DNA of 64,000 nucleotides, from the NCBI GenBank assembly GCA_018267615.1, contig JAFDYD010000044.1, positions 43,560-107,559 of the forward strand, given 5' to 3'. Positions 52,601 to 61,469 of the stretch are shown piece after piece. The notes beneath the pieces are model-generated. The model saw only the letters and a program-made list of their open reading frames with translations, did not search any database and was not told the origin of the DNA. The position numbers and the translations under genes are program-made. Position 1 is the first letter of the stretch. Each line of letters starts with the position of its first letter. Source of the DNA: Bacteroidota bacterium. GTDB lineage: Bacteria; Bacteroidota; Bacteroidia; Chitinophagales; Chitinophagaceae.

Positions 52601-53679
52601 TTGAGTTTCTTTAGCAGGCTTCCGAAAGTAAACTGCTGATGATCGTAATCATCCAAAATATTTTTCTTGCGCTTTTTTAAATAATCAACGAAAGAAAGAT
52701 CTCCCTTGGGATGACTGCGTAGTGGAAGCAGATTCACACAATGCCCAACAAGCGCATAATTACCAGTAGCTGATTGTCCGGCAGCTGGCAGTCCAAGCAC
52801 TATATCACTTTGACCTGTGATGCGATGCAGAAAAACTTCGAACGAAGCGAGCAGTGTAGTCACAAAACTGCAACCTGCTTTACCTCCCATTTTTTTAATA
52901 GAAGCAATCAATTCCTGGTCGATGGTATAATCATCACGGTGACTTTTATATGTCCGAACACTGGGACGTGGAAAATCAGTTGGCATATTCAATACTGGAA
53001 CATTATCCTTGAATTGATCAATCCAATATTGCTCAATTCTTTTGTATTGTTCGCTGCGCGAAAATTGCTCATGCTCCAAAGCGTATTTGCTCAATTGAAG
53101 CGCTTCCGGCAAATGAGGTGTTTCTCCTTTTGTGTATGCAGAATATAATTTCCCAAGATCCTGCATTAAAATTCCCAGCGACCATCCATCGCAAATAATA
53201 TGATGAGCACTCAACGTGAGATAGTGTTCTTCGCTTCCCAATTTGAACAATGCAACGCGAAATAATGGTCCGTTCAATAAATCAAAAGCAGTTTCGGCAT
53301 TGTGTTTTGAAAATTCGGCAATATATTTTTCCTGGTCCGTATGATTCTTTGCGGAAATATCCTCGTAAAATAATTTTGATGGAATCTCTTTGTAAACACA
53401 AATCTGGCTGCCGTCTCCACTGAAAACTGATCTGAGTGCTTCGTGACGTTGGACGAGATCGTGCAATGCTTTTTCCATTGCGGGAAGATTAAAACTTCCA
53501 GTCATGCGAAGAGATACAGATTCATTGTAGGAACGATTTGCATCTTCACCACCCAACAGGCAGGAAACCCATATTTCTAATTGAGGCTCTATAGCAGGAA
53601 CGGCTCGAACAAGTTCGGGTCCTGCAAAGGGATCAAAATCTACAGGCTTCGAATTTTTTATGATTACATCTTTATCCAA
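49606..53679 (-). CDS. Nonribosomal peptide synthetase, C-A-PCP-TE, terminal module
   Basis: A 1357-residue NRPS. The condensation domain (about 28-450) carries HHIICDG at 159-165. The adenylation domain (about 475-980) has LYTSGSTGKPKAVQ, and pocket positions read by eye as D-I-L-Q-L-G-M-I-W, close to the glycine code DILQLGLIWK. The carrier domain follows with its Ser near 1027 (GGHSL) and a type I thioesterase from about 1090 with nucleophile GYSFGG (Ser near 1157). No epimerase or methylation domain is present. It takes the intermediate from the NRPS-PKS protein encoded 15 bp upstream, adds the last amino acid, and releases the product by hydrolysis or cyclisation. Confidence 0.95.
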   Translation of the reverse strand: MDKDVIIKNSKPVDFDPFAGPELVRAVPAIEPQLEIWVSCLLGGEDANRSYNESVSLRMTGSFNLPAMEKALHDLVQRHEALRSVFSGDGSQICVYKEIPSKLFYEDISAKNHTDQEKYIAEFSKHNAETAFDLLNGPLFRVALFKLGSEEHYLTLSAHHIICDGWSLGILMQDLGKLYSAYTKGETPHLPEALQLSKYALEHEQFSRSEQYKRIEQYWIDQFKDNVPVLNMPTDFPRPSVRTYKSHRDDYTIDQELIASIKKMGGKAGCSFVTTLLASFEVFLHRITGQSDIVLGLPAAGQSATGNYALVGHCVNLLPLRSHPKGDLSFVDYLKKRKKNILDDYDHQQFTFGSLLKKLNIPRDPSRVPLVPVVFNIDMGLDDGVSFEGLKYKLIYNPREFENFEIFLNTTGSGQSLILEWSYNTELFKQATIKRMMDEFESLLKVVVATPDIRIKDIPLVSSKKLQAKLDLWNDTYADYPKEKSLPDLISNVAKKFPEKTAIQFGDQNISYKNLEETSDRLAALLSDLQVGPGDIIGLAVDRSAEMLISLLAIMKSGAAYLPIDPQYPQQRIEYMLQDSAAKILLTSQKYKKRFHTGAKEILIEDAWKKLHDYSGKKIAQKVTGNDVAYVLYTSGSTGKPKAVQIEHHNLVNFLLSMQKTPGVGSDDRLLAVTTISFDIAGLELYLPLISGAEVIITDMDTAKDGRLLMEIVQKKNVTVMQATPSTWKMMLESGWNSKLPLKVLCGGEALPKDLADKLLSKCGSLWNMYGPTETTIWSTVKQIMPTDEFITIGHPIDNTQVYILDEYMKPLTEGAVGEIFIAGDGVARGYLNRPELTSERFPDNSISGKKGEKMYRTGDLGKFLENGEVQCLGRIDHQVKIRGYRIELGEIEQLLNKQKNIKESVVVAREEKLVAYIVPENINEKSGELQKQPELSSVWKQALRESLPDYMVPSDFIVIKNLPLTPNGKIDRNALPKPEQQQEGKARKYVAPRNETEKLVASIWAELLEVENVSIYDDFFEIGGHSLIAARAMIRLENETGKRLPLATLLEAPTVEKLSQLVNSDIPAVNWNSLVPIKTTGHKPPIYIVHGFGMNVLLFNNVAKNMDAEQPVYALQARGLNADEKPFDNMEDIAAHYISEIIAQDPGPSYALAGYSFGGIIAFEMAKQLKAMGKEISMLGMFDTYADNYSDYFDPRLRKMTKKVRRQFPKFMFILKSLIKNPVGTVAYQADFVRGKFNRLLGKEQPTEMLTENDIKIGEIYDYAYRNYKMTPYDGVIDLFKVKKRLYFLDDLEFLGWKPYTKRGVVVHEIAGDHKTFLFSPFDKEFGKVLQGVMDERAKVNEQVKDLRGKVVLKAV

Positions 53680-53694
53680 AACAAGCGTCTTCTT

Positions 53695-56600
53695 TTAATT
53701 TAATTGCAAATATTTTCCCGGTCTGTTAGGATCGGTGATGAACCATGCCGGATTTCCTTCTTTGTCTCTTCCCAATTTTGCACCGGGAACCGGAGGTTCT
53801 TCTTTGATCAAATTCTTGTTGTTATCGCCCTTAGTTTCCTTTGCACTCGGGAAAAAACCTGCTTCAATCATTTCATTGACACTTTCCAAAAATTTTTCCA
53901 CCACAATATCGACATCTTTATTCGTATGCGCTTCAGTGAGGAAACATGGAAATCCATCCTGGATATGAATTCCTTTATCACGCATCAAGGTAAAAAGCAA
54001 TTCTGTATAAGGAATTTCTTCCTTCCATTTCAATTTCCAGAGAGAACCGAATTGCGCTACATAACCAGGCAATCCTGTTTGAACACAAATTGCATTCAAT
54101 GCGTCAGCCAATCGCTTTGTCATATCATTGATGCCCTGCTGCAATGCGGAACCTTTTGCTTTCATGTATTCCAATGAAGCTTTTGATGAAGCAAGCGCCA
54201 ACGGATGACGGACAAAAGTGCCCGCGAAATAAGTAACGCCCGATGGCGGAATCGAATCATCTCCATATTGCCAGAATCCACCATCCAATGCATCCATGAA
54301 TTGTTTTTTTCCTGCAATAACGCCAATGGATATCCCAGCGCCGACAACTTTTCCGTAAGTACCGAGATCAGCTTTCACGCCAAATAATGCCTGTGCTCCT
54401 CCCGGATGCATTCTGAAACCAGTGATCACTTCGTCAAAGATCAAAGCAGTTCCGGATTTTTCAGTGATCTGTCTTAGCTCTTTCAAAAATTCAACCGGCT
54501 GAAATTCTGGTCTGCGGCTCTGGACAGGTTCCACCAATACCGCTGCAAATTCATGTGCCCTTTCCCTGATGATCTTCAAACTTTCTTCCGTGCCATAATC
54601 CAATATCAACATATTTTGAACCGCCTCCGGCATAATACCTGGCGCGGCCGGAAATGATTTGAGTTTTTTTGTGCCACGAACGATCACTTCATCTACGATT
54701 CCATGATAAGAACCTGTAAATGCTACAATGGTAGAACGTCCTGTAACGGTTCTGGCTATGCGCATTGCACCAAGCACTGCTTCCGATCCTGTATTACAAA
54801 GAGCCGCGCGATCAGCGCCAGTAAACTCACAAATTAATTTACATACTGGTCCGGCCAATTCATGTTGCGGTCCCACTTCATATCCATTTGCAATCTGCTC
54901 GTGCATGGCCTTCACAATAAAATCGGGCTGATAACCAAACATGCTCGATCCAAAACCATTCAACACATCGATATATTCATTCCCATCAATATCCCAAAGA
55001 CGACTTCCTTTCGATTTATTTACGACAAGAGAATAAACGATGTCCTTTGTTTGTGGTTTAAATCCGGATACTACGCGGGGATCCGCCATATATGCGCGAT
55101 GCTCTTGCGTGTAATTCTTACTGCCGATCGTTTTCTGATTGTATCGTTTGATCAGGTCGTCAATAAACGCCTGTTGTTTCTGACTTAATTTGGATGACTG
55201 TCTTTCGATTCTTGCCGTTGCTCCAAAAGGTTTTTTTAATTCCACCAGTTCTTCCGCCGATAATCCTGCCTCTGCTGTTTTACCAGTTGAAGACGCCGGA
55301 GTCGATACAGGCGCTGCATTTGGTATGATATTTTGAGCGACAGGCTGTGCGGCCGCGGCAGGAGAACCCTGCAATAAAGCCACTTGTTGCGCCAATAATT
55401 GTATTTGCTGAGATATTAATCCAATCACCGTATTACCTGCTGGCATAGCCGCTGACTGTTGCATTTGTAATGCAGGCTGCTGCGGCATTATTGCCACTGG
55501 TTGCGGCTGCATTTGTTCTTTTGGCAAGTTTGCATCGAGGAAATCAGCCAATAAATCGAGGCTATTATATTCTTCGGTTAATTGTCTGAACGTAATAGGC
55601 AGACCAAATTCTTTTTTTAGATTCAATGCGATTTGTGTGAGCAGCAATGAATCAAGACCGATTTCCATAAATCCCATATCTGGTGTAACGCCTTCCATTT
55701 CGATACCGGAAGCGTCTTCCAACATGTTTTTTACTTTATCGATGAGTGCAGATTTTCTCATAATTATATTTTGAGGCGACATGTTCACGATAAGTTCGTT
55801 GTTATTTGTTGCATTGTGGACGGATGGAGTATTCAAAACTGCGGCTATCCCTGCCTGTGAGTTCACTGCAGGATCAACCCATAACCTAGTTCTATCGAAT
55901 GCGTAAGACGGCAATGATAACTTTGCTCTTTTCTCTTCACCGTAAAATGCTTTCCAATCGAGTTGAACGCCGTGCAGCCATAATTGTCCAACTGCTTTCA
56001 TCAATGAATAGTAGTCTGATGAGCCTTCTGCGATATCAAGGCTTGCGATGGTTGCAATCGATTTTTTTCCTGCCTGCTGGCGAACCAGTGTTGTTGTTAC
56101 ATTTCGCGGTCCGGCTTCAAGAAATATTTTGTTTTCTTCTTCGAGTAAAGTTTTAACCGCATCTGAAAAACGCACAGTAGATCGAAGATGACCAGCCCAA
56201 TAAGCTGGATTTGTTGCGTCAGCATCGGTCATCCATGTTCCGGTAACCGTAGAAACAATTGGAATGCGCGGCAAACTGAGTTTTACCGAACGTACCACTT
56301 GTTCAAACGGCGCCACGATTGTATCCATCATGGAAGAATGAAATGCGTGACTTGTATGCAATAACTTGCTTGAAATACCTTTTTCATCCAGGTATTTTGA
56401 AAACTTATCGGCAGATTCAACCGGACCTGCGATGACGCATGAACCCGGACTATTAAGCGCAGCAACAGATAAATCGGCGGGCAACATATCCGCGATCTTT
56501 TCATAATCTGCGCGCACTGCGAGCATACTTCCTCTCGGCAATTCACCCATCATGCGACCGCGCGTGGAAATTAATTTTAATCCATCTTCCAAACTAAAAA

Positions 56601-59600
56601 CACCGGCCAAATGCGCAGCAACAAATTCGCCGATACTATGCCCGATAAACGCCATGGGTTGAATGCCCCAACTCATCCAGAGTTTTGCCATCGCATATTC
56701 GATCATAAACATGGCAGGCTGGGTATAGTAGGTGTTATTTATTTTATCTTCTGACCCCTTGCTATTATTTTTTGGATAGATGATATCAAGAATATCTTCA
56801 CCCATATATTCCTCTAATATTGAAGCGCACATATCCACTGCATCTCTGAACACTGGTTCGTGTTCATACAAATCTCTTCCCATATTAACGGATTGAGATC
56901 CTTGTCCGGGGAACATAAATACAATTTCATTCCAACTTTCCTGCAACTGCTTTGATTCAGCTGGAGAAACGGATGAAGCATTTAATTTTTCTATCAACTC
57001 ATTTCTTTCCGATGCGATCACAAAACGGCGGCTGCTAAAATCTTCACGACCTGTTTGTAAATGGTACGCAATGTCGGATAAATTGATATCATGATTTTTT
57101 TCGATCAACCCAGACAGTTTTTTCGCATAAGCATCCCTGCTAGATACAGTTTTGGCTGACCAATTGATGAGTTGCACCGGCCTTGATGACGAAGATTTCT
57201 GTTCTTTGGCCAGATATTCTTCGAGCACCACATGCAGGTTGGTACCACCGACACCGAATGAACTCACGCCTGCTCTTCTTTTATCTTCTGCTTCCCATGC
57301 ACGCAATTTATCGTTTACGTAGAAAGGACTGTTTTTAAAATCAATATTCGGATTTGGATTTTTATAATTAATGGACGCAGGTATTTGCTGGTGGTATAGG
57401 GCCAATGTTGTTTTTATAAACCCAGCCACACCACTTGCAGCGGTGAGATGCCCCATATTACTTTTGATAGAACCAATGGCGCAATATTGATTTTTCTCTT
57501 GTGAACCAAATGCGATATTCAATCCTTCGATCTCGATAGGATCGCCGAGCGGAGTGGCAGTTCCATGAGCTTCTACATAGCTGATCGATGATGCGGGGAT
57601 TCCCGCATCTTCTATCGCCATTGAAATAGCACCTGCTTGTCCCTCTGCACTAGGTGCAGTAAAACTTCCTTTTCCACCTCCATCATTATTTATTCCGACC
57701 CCTTTTATAATTGCATAGATGATATCGCCGTCTCTTTCCGCATCTTCCCTGTTTTTCAAAAGCACGACACCTGCACCATCGCTGAACACCGTTCCTTTTG
57801 CTTCGGCATCAAAAGAACGACAATGCCCGTCATGACTCAACATCGCACCTTCCTGGTAAATATGTCCGCTCCTGATCGGAACAGTAATAGCAACTCCGCC
57901 GGCCAATGCAACATCACATTTTCCATTTCGCAAACTTTCCACAGCTTGCGCGATGGCGAGTAAAGAAGTTGAACAAGCAGAATATACACTCACAGCAGGA
58001 CCTTTCAAACTCAATTCATATGCGGTCCTTGATGCCACATAATCTTTTTCATTAAAAGTCATTACCTGGAAACTTCCCATGCGATCAACAAGATTTTTAT
58101 TGCTGAGCACATTATTCAGGTAATAAGTATTGTTTCCTGATCCTGCAAACACACCGATCGATCCTGCATATTTTGATGGAATATAACCAGCACCCTCAAG
58201 CGCTTCCCAAGCGATCTCCAAAAAAATTCTTTGTTGTGGATCCATCAACTCAGCAAGTTTTGGATTGATGCCAAAAAATGCCGCATCAAATTCTCCGGGA
58301 TGATCGATGATTCCTCTCGCTCTTACGTAGTCAGGATCATTTTTTGTTTCGAAGGGAATAAACGGATCTAATTCTTCCTTTGTAAAAAAAGAAATTGTTT
58401 CTCTTCCTTCTTTCAGAATATTCCATAGTTCATCGATGGTGTTTGCGCCGGGAAAACGTCCAGCCATTCCAATAACAGCTACATCACCATTCTGTATATC
58501 CTTCCTGCGATTTTTGTTTTTTGTTTTTGAAATAATTTTTTTTCCTCCATCCATGAATGTAGCAATACCACCTGCGGTAGGATATTGATACAATTTCGTA
58601 ATCGGCAGCGTGTGACCGTGCTGTTGCTTTAAAGTAGCAACAGTTTTTAATGCGAGTAAAGAATTTCCACCGAGTTCAAAAAAATTATCGTGAACGCCGA
58701 CTTTATCTAATTGCAATAATGAAGCCCATAAATTTGCGATCAAAATTTCAGATTCGGTAGCAGGCGCTTTATACAAAACAGATATCGTCGGTCTTTTTAT
58801 TTCTGGTTTTGGAAGTGCTTTCTTATCAACTTTGCCACTCGTAGTTTTCGGAAAATCTTCCATCCACATAAAAGCAGCAGGCATCATATAATCCGGCAAT
58901 TGTTTTTCGACAGCTCGCCTGAGCGGTGTAATATCTTTTTTGCCCCCGGAAGAAATAAGATAAGCTACGAGACGCTTATTTCCAGGAACATCTTCCCTTG
59001 CTACAACTACTGCCTGTTTGATTCCATTTTGTTTGCTCAATAAAACTTCGATCTCTCCTAATTCAACACGGAAGCCGCGAATCTTCACCTGGTCATCTTT
59101 ACGTCCAAGGAATTCGATATTACCATCGGGCAAATAGCGCGCTTCATCACCGGTCCTGTATATGCGAAGATCGCCGGACGATGATTTTATAGTAACAAAT
59201 TTTTCCGCTGTTAATTCCGGACGATTAAGATATCCTTCAGCAAGACATTCACCGCTGATGCACAATTCCCCGATTTCTCCAGCGGGCAATTTATTTAATT
59301 CGGCATCCAGAATCAACATTTCCGTATTGTCAATCGCTTTACCGATTGAAGGAAGCGCGGGCCACTGCTGCGGATCACCTTCCAATTTTAATTCGGTTAC
59401 AACATGACATTCCGTAGGACCATATTGATTATATAAAATGGTTTTCGGTAAAGCCTGGAAGAAACGAACAACCTGTGGAGTGATTTTTAATTGTTCTCCA
59501 GCGGTCATCACTTCTTCGAGAGAAGTTGGATAAAATTTTGTTGCATCAGCAGTTTCAGTTAGAAATTGCAGCGCAACAAACGGAAGAAATATCCTGTTTA

Positions 59601-60330
59601 TATTTTGTTCCTGGATAAAATGCAAAAGATTTTGCGGATCGAGCCGCATGTCATCTTCTATCAACACAAGTTCACCACCCGTACTCAAGGTTGCGAATAA
59701 TTCCTGGAAAGAAACATCGAAACTCAACGGCGCAAATTGCAGAGTTTTTGTTCCTGCTTTCGCTTTGGAATGTTTTTTCTGCCATTGCAAAAGATTTACC
59801 AGCGGACGATGCCCCATGCATACACCTTTTGGTTTTCCGGTTGATCCGGATGTGTAAAGCACATAAGCTAAAGATGATTTTATCGTATGCAGTATTTTTT
59901 CTGCTGCCTCATTTTTTTTATCGGTAGCGATAACTGTTACTCCAAATGATCCGAAGAAAGAAGATTCTGCATCCGGCGATAGACAGCAATCAATTCCGGA
60001 ATCTGAAACAATCTGCTGCAATCTTTCTTTTGGATAAGCAGGATCTAATGGCAAATAAGCTTTTCCTGATTTTAAAATCGCCAATACGCCGATCACCATT
60101 TCAATAGTTCTGCTTGTACTGATACCAACGATGGAAGAACTGTGAGAATTTTTTAAAATAAGATTGGAGAGAATATCTGCTTGTTGATCGAGCTGCTTAT
60201 AAGTTCGTTGTTCGTTGCCAAAACGCAAAGCAATAGCATCAGGGCCGATTGCTGCCTGCTGTTCAAAAAGATCATGAACCAAAAGTTCAGTTTCACCTTT
60301 TGCAAGTTTTTTATCAACAGAATTCTCCAT
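53695..60330 (-). CDS. Hybrid NRPS-PKS with aminotransferase: A-PCP-KS-AT-ACP-AMT
   Basis: A 2211-residue megasynthase. Adenylation (1-520; A3 core LYTSGSTGKPKGV; pocket read as D-V-Q-F-M-A-Q-V-V, resembling the proline code) is followed by a carrier (Ser near 557). Ketosynthase (about 613-1035; Cys near 786 in SACSTSL, HGTATPLGD, KSNMGH) precedes acyltransferase (Ser near 1232 in GHSIGE; HAFH near 1328, the malonyl-specific motif). ACP (Ser near 1561, GLDSL), a long Gln/Pro/Ala-rich linker and a class III PLP aminotransferase (about 1765-2180; Lys near 1993) complete it. There is no ketoreductase, so the beta-keto group made by KS would be transaminated to a beta-amine, as in mycosubtilin-type MycA. 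Start confirmed by the first A-domain residues. Confidence 0.94.
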   Translation of the reverse strand: MENSVDKKLAKGETELLVHDLFEQQAAIGPDAIALRFGNEQRTYKQLDQQADILSNLILKNSHSSSIVGISTSRTIEMVIGVLAILKSGKAYLPLDPAYPKERLQQIVSDSGIDCCLSPDAESSFFGSFGVTVIATDKKNEAAEKILHTIKSSLAYVLYTSGSTGKPKGVCMGHRPLVNLLQWQKKHSKAKAGTKTLQFAPLSFDVSFQELFATLSTGGELVLIEDDMRLDPQNLLHFIQEQNINRIFLPFVALQFLTETADATKFYPTSLEEVMTAGEQLKITPQVVRFFQALPKTILYNQYGPTECHVVTELKLEGDPQQWPALPSIGKAIDNTEMLILDAELNKLPAGEIGELCISGECLAEGYLNRPELTAEKFVTIKSSSGDLRIYRTGDEARYLPDGNIEFLGRKDDQVKIRGFRVELGEIEVLLSKQNGIKQAVVVAREDVPGNKRLVAYLISSGGKKDITPLRRAVEKQLPDYMMPAAFMWMEDFPKTTSGKVDKKALPKPEIKRPTISVLYKAPATESEILIANLWASLLQLDKVGVHDNFFELGGNSLLALKTVATLKQQHGHTLPITKLYQYPTAGGIATFMDGGKKIISKTKNKNRRKDIQNGDVAVIGMAGRFPGANTIDELWNILKEGRETISFFTKEELDPFIPFETKNDPDYVRARGIIDHPGEFDAAFFGINPKLAELMDPQQRIFLEIAWEALEGAGYIPSKYAGSIGVFAGSGNNTYYLNNVLSNKNLVDRMGSFQVMTFNEKDYVASRTAYELSLKGPAVSVYSACSTSLLAIAQAVESLRNGKCDVALAGGVAITVPIRSGHIYQEGAMLSHDGHCRSFDAEAKGTVFSDGAGVVLLKNREDAERDGDIIYAIIKGVGINNDGGGKGSFTAPSAEGQAGAISMAIEDAGIPASSISYVEAHGTATPLGDPIEIEGLNIAFGSQEKNQYCAIGSIKSNMGHLTAASGVAGFIKTTLALYHQQIPASINYKNPNPNIDFKNSPFYVNDKLRAWEAEDKRRAGVSSFGVGGTNLHVVLEEYLAKEQKSSSSRPVQLINWSAKTVSSRDAYAKKLSGLIEKNHDINLSDIAYHLQTGREDFSSRRFVIASERNELIEKLNASSVSPAESKQLQESWNEIVFMFPGQGSQSVNMGRDLYEHEPVFRDAVDMCASILEEYMGEDILDIIYPKNNSKGSEDKINNTYYTQPAMFMIEYAMAKLWMSWGIQPMAFIGHSIGEFVAAHLAGVFSLEDGLKLISTRGRMMGELPRGSMLAVRADYEKIADMLPADLSVAALNSPGSCVIAGPVESADKFSKYLDEKGISSKLLHTSHAFHSSMMDTIVAPFEQVVRSVKLSLPRIPIVSTVTGTWMTDADATNPAYWAGHLRSTVRFSDAVKTLLEEENKIFLEAGPRNVTTTLVRQQAGKKSIATIASLDIAEGSSDYYSLMKAVGQLWLHGVQLDWKAFYGEEKRAKLSLPSYAFDRTRLWVDPAVNSQAGIAAVLNTPSVHNATNNNELIVNMSPQNIIMRKSALIDKVKNMLEDASGIEMEGVTPDMGFMEIGLDSLLLTQIALNLKKEFGLPITFRQLTEEYNSLDLLADFLDANLPKEQMQPQPVAIMPQQPALQMQQSAAMPAGNTVIGLISQQIQLLAQQVALLQGSPAAAAQPVAQNIIPNAAPVSTPASSTGKTAEAGLSAEELVELKKPFGATARIERQSSKLSQKQQAFIDDLIKRYNQKTIGSKNYTQEHRAYMADPRVVSGFKPQTKDIVYSLVVNKSKGSRLWDIDGNEYIDVLNGFGSSMFGYQPDFIVKAMHEQIANGYEVGPQHELAGPVCKLICEFTGADRAALCNTGSEAVLGAMRIARTVTGRSTIVAFTGSYHGIVDEVIVRGTKKLKSFPAAPGIMPEAVQNMLILDYGTEESLKIIRERAHEFAAVLVEPVQSRRPEFQPVEFLKELRQITEKSGTALIFDEVITGFRMHPGGAQALFGVKADLGTYGKVVGAGISIGVIAGKKQFMDALDGGFWQYGDDSIPPSGVTYFAGTFVRHPLALASSKASLEYMKAKGSALQQGINDMTKRLADALNAICVQTGLPGYVAQFGSLWKLKWKEEIPYTELLFTLMRDKGIHIQDGFPCFLTEAHTNKDVDIVVEKFLESVNEMIEAGFFPSAKETKGDNNKNLIKEEPPVPGAKLGRDKEGNPAWFITDPNRPGKYLQLN

Positions 60331-60506
60331 ATTCTCAACCTAAATTCAATAACTAATCTTTCAGAATATTGTAGGGTTCACTGTCACGATTAGGCGGGCA
60401 CAATGAAACGATTTTTAACAAACAGTTTTACGCTTCATTCGCTTCATAGGTGCTATCTAAGTTTGAACCTTTATAAAAATTATTTCTTTTTGGCGGGTTG
60501 AAATTG

Positions 60507-61358
60507 TTAATGTTTCCCATTTAAGCTGTCACCGATTTTGCAAGTCGTTCCAGCCAGCCATGCGTAACCATAATAAGCAAGCGCTTTCATTGTTCCTTCA
60601 CGCTTTTTAAATACCCATACATCCTTCATAAAATCTTTAAAATTCTTACTGTTCAACTGATCAAATGCTACTGAAATAGTAGGCGTCAGTGAATATGCAG
60701 TATGCCACGTGCCGAACGGTATAAAAAGTGTTTCACCAGGTCCAACAGTAAAATTGATTGGCGTTGCATCTTTAAACTTTGGATACCTCACATAGTCTGG
60801 TTCAAAAATATTCAACTCTGAACGCCATGGATCGTCAGGTTTTGGATAAAGCAAATCCTCTTGTCCGCGCGGAAATACCGTGAATCTTTTTTCTCCATAT
60901 AACTGCGTTATCCACGCATTGAGATGATAATAGTCGAGATGCAGGTAAGGAAATTTTCCTCCCGGTCCGCCGATAAATACTTCCGTTGCACTGCCCCAAT
61001 ACCCCCTGTTAAAAAATTTATTTTCCATCCAGTTTGGACGCGCATAATTCAAATTAAGTGGCTGTATCAACGGAATCAATTCCGGCAATGTTTCCGGAAT
61101 ATTGAAGATGCATGGATACGGCGCAGGGTTCCCTTCAGAACTGTTCTCAACCATATCCAATATTTCGCGCATCGTGTATGTATTGCCTTTTACTTCGGTT
61201 GAACGACTACCAAAATTTTCTCTAAACCAATCCGGAGTGAACAAGCCATTGGCTTTCCAAACTTTCGATGCATTTTTAAACACAACAGGAATACCGGGCG
61301 TATAAAAATCATCCATGAATTGTTTATAAGAAATGTCTCCTACTTTTTGAACTTCCAT
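60507..61358 (-). CDS. Cupin-like (JmjC-type) Fe/2-oxoglutarate oxygenase, copy A
   Basis: A 283-residue protein of the cupin_8/FIH-like family. Metal ligands lie in LHLDYYH (His140, Asp142) and GTWHTAYSL (His219), the HxD...H facial triad of non-haem iron oxygenases; a lysine in YGEKRF could bind 2-oxoglutarate. ATG 61358 is preferred to TTG 61370 because the paralogue upstream starts at the same residue (MEVxKVGDIS). It lies 176 bp upstream of the NRPS-PKS gene and 111 bp after copy B, on the same strand. The likely job is hydroxylation of an amino acid or of the assembly-line product. The substrate is unknown. Confidence 0.87.
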   Translation of the reverse strand: MEVQKVGDISYKQFMDDFYTPGIPVVFKNASKVWKANGLFTPDWFRENFGSRSTEVKGNTYTMREILDMVENSSEGNPAPYPCIFNIPETLPELIPLIQPLNLNYARPNWMENKFFNRGYWGSATEVFIGGPGGKFPYLHLDYYHLNAWITQLYGEKRFTVFPRGQEDLLYPKPDDPWRSELNIFEPDYVRYPKFKDATPINFTVGPGETLFIPFGTWHTAYSLTPTISVAFDQLNSKNFKDFMKDVWVFKKREGTMKALAYYGYAWLAGTTCKIGDSLNGKH

Positions 61359-61469
61359 AGTTGAAATCAATTTATTTTTTTCAATAGCGAATCAGTACAA
61401 ATTAAAATTTGCGGATATTCAATAGGAGATCAGACTTTATAGGGGGAAAGATTGATACTGCGACTGCTT

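Noticed and set aside
54162..54347. Several short frames antisense or out of frame within the NRPS-PKS gene
   Set aside because: All lie within intact catalytic domains and have no independent features; shadows.
60458..60465. Rightward TAAGTTTG box between an oxygenase gene and the NRPS-PKS gene
   Set aside because: Both neighbours are transcribed leftward and no rightward gene follows; a chance match.
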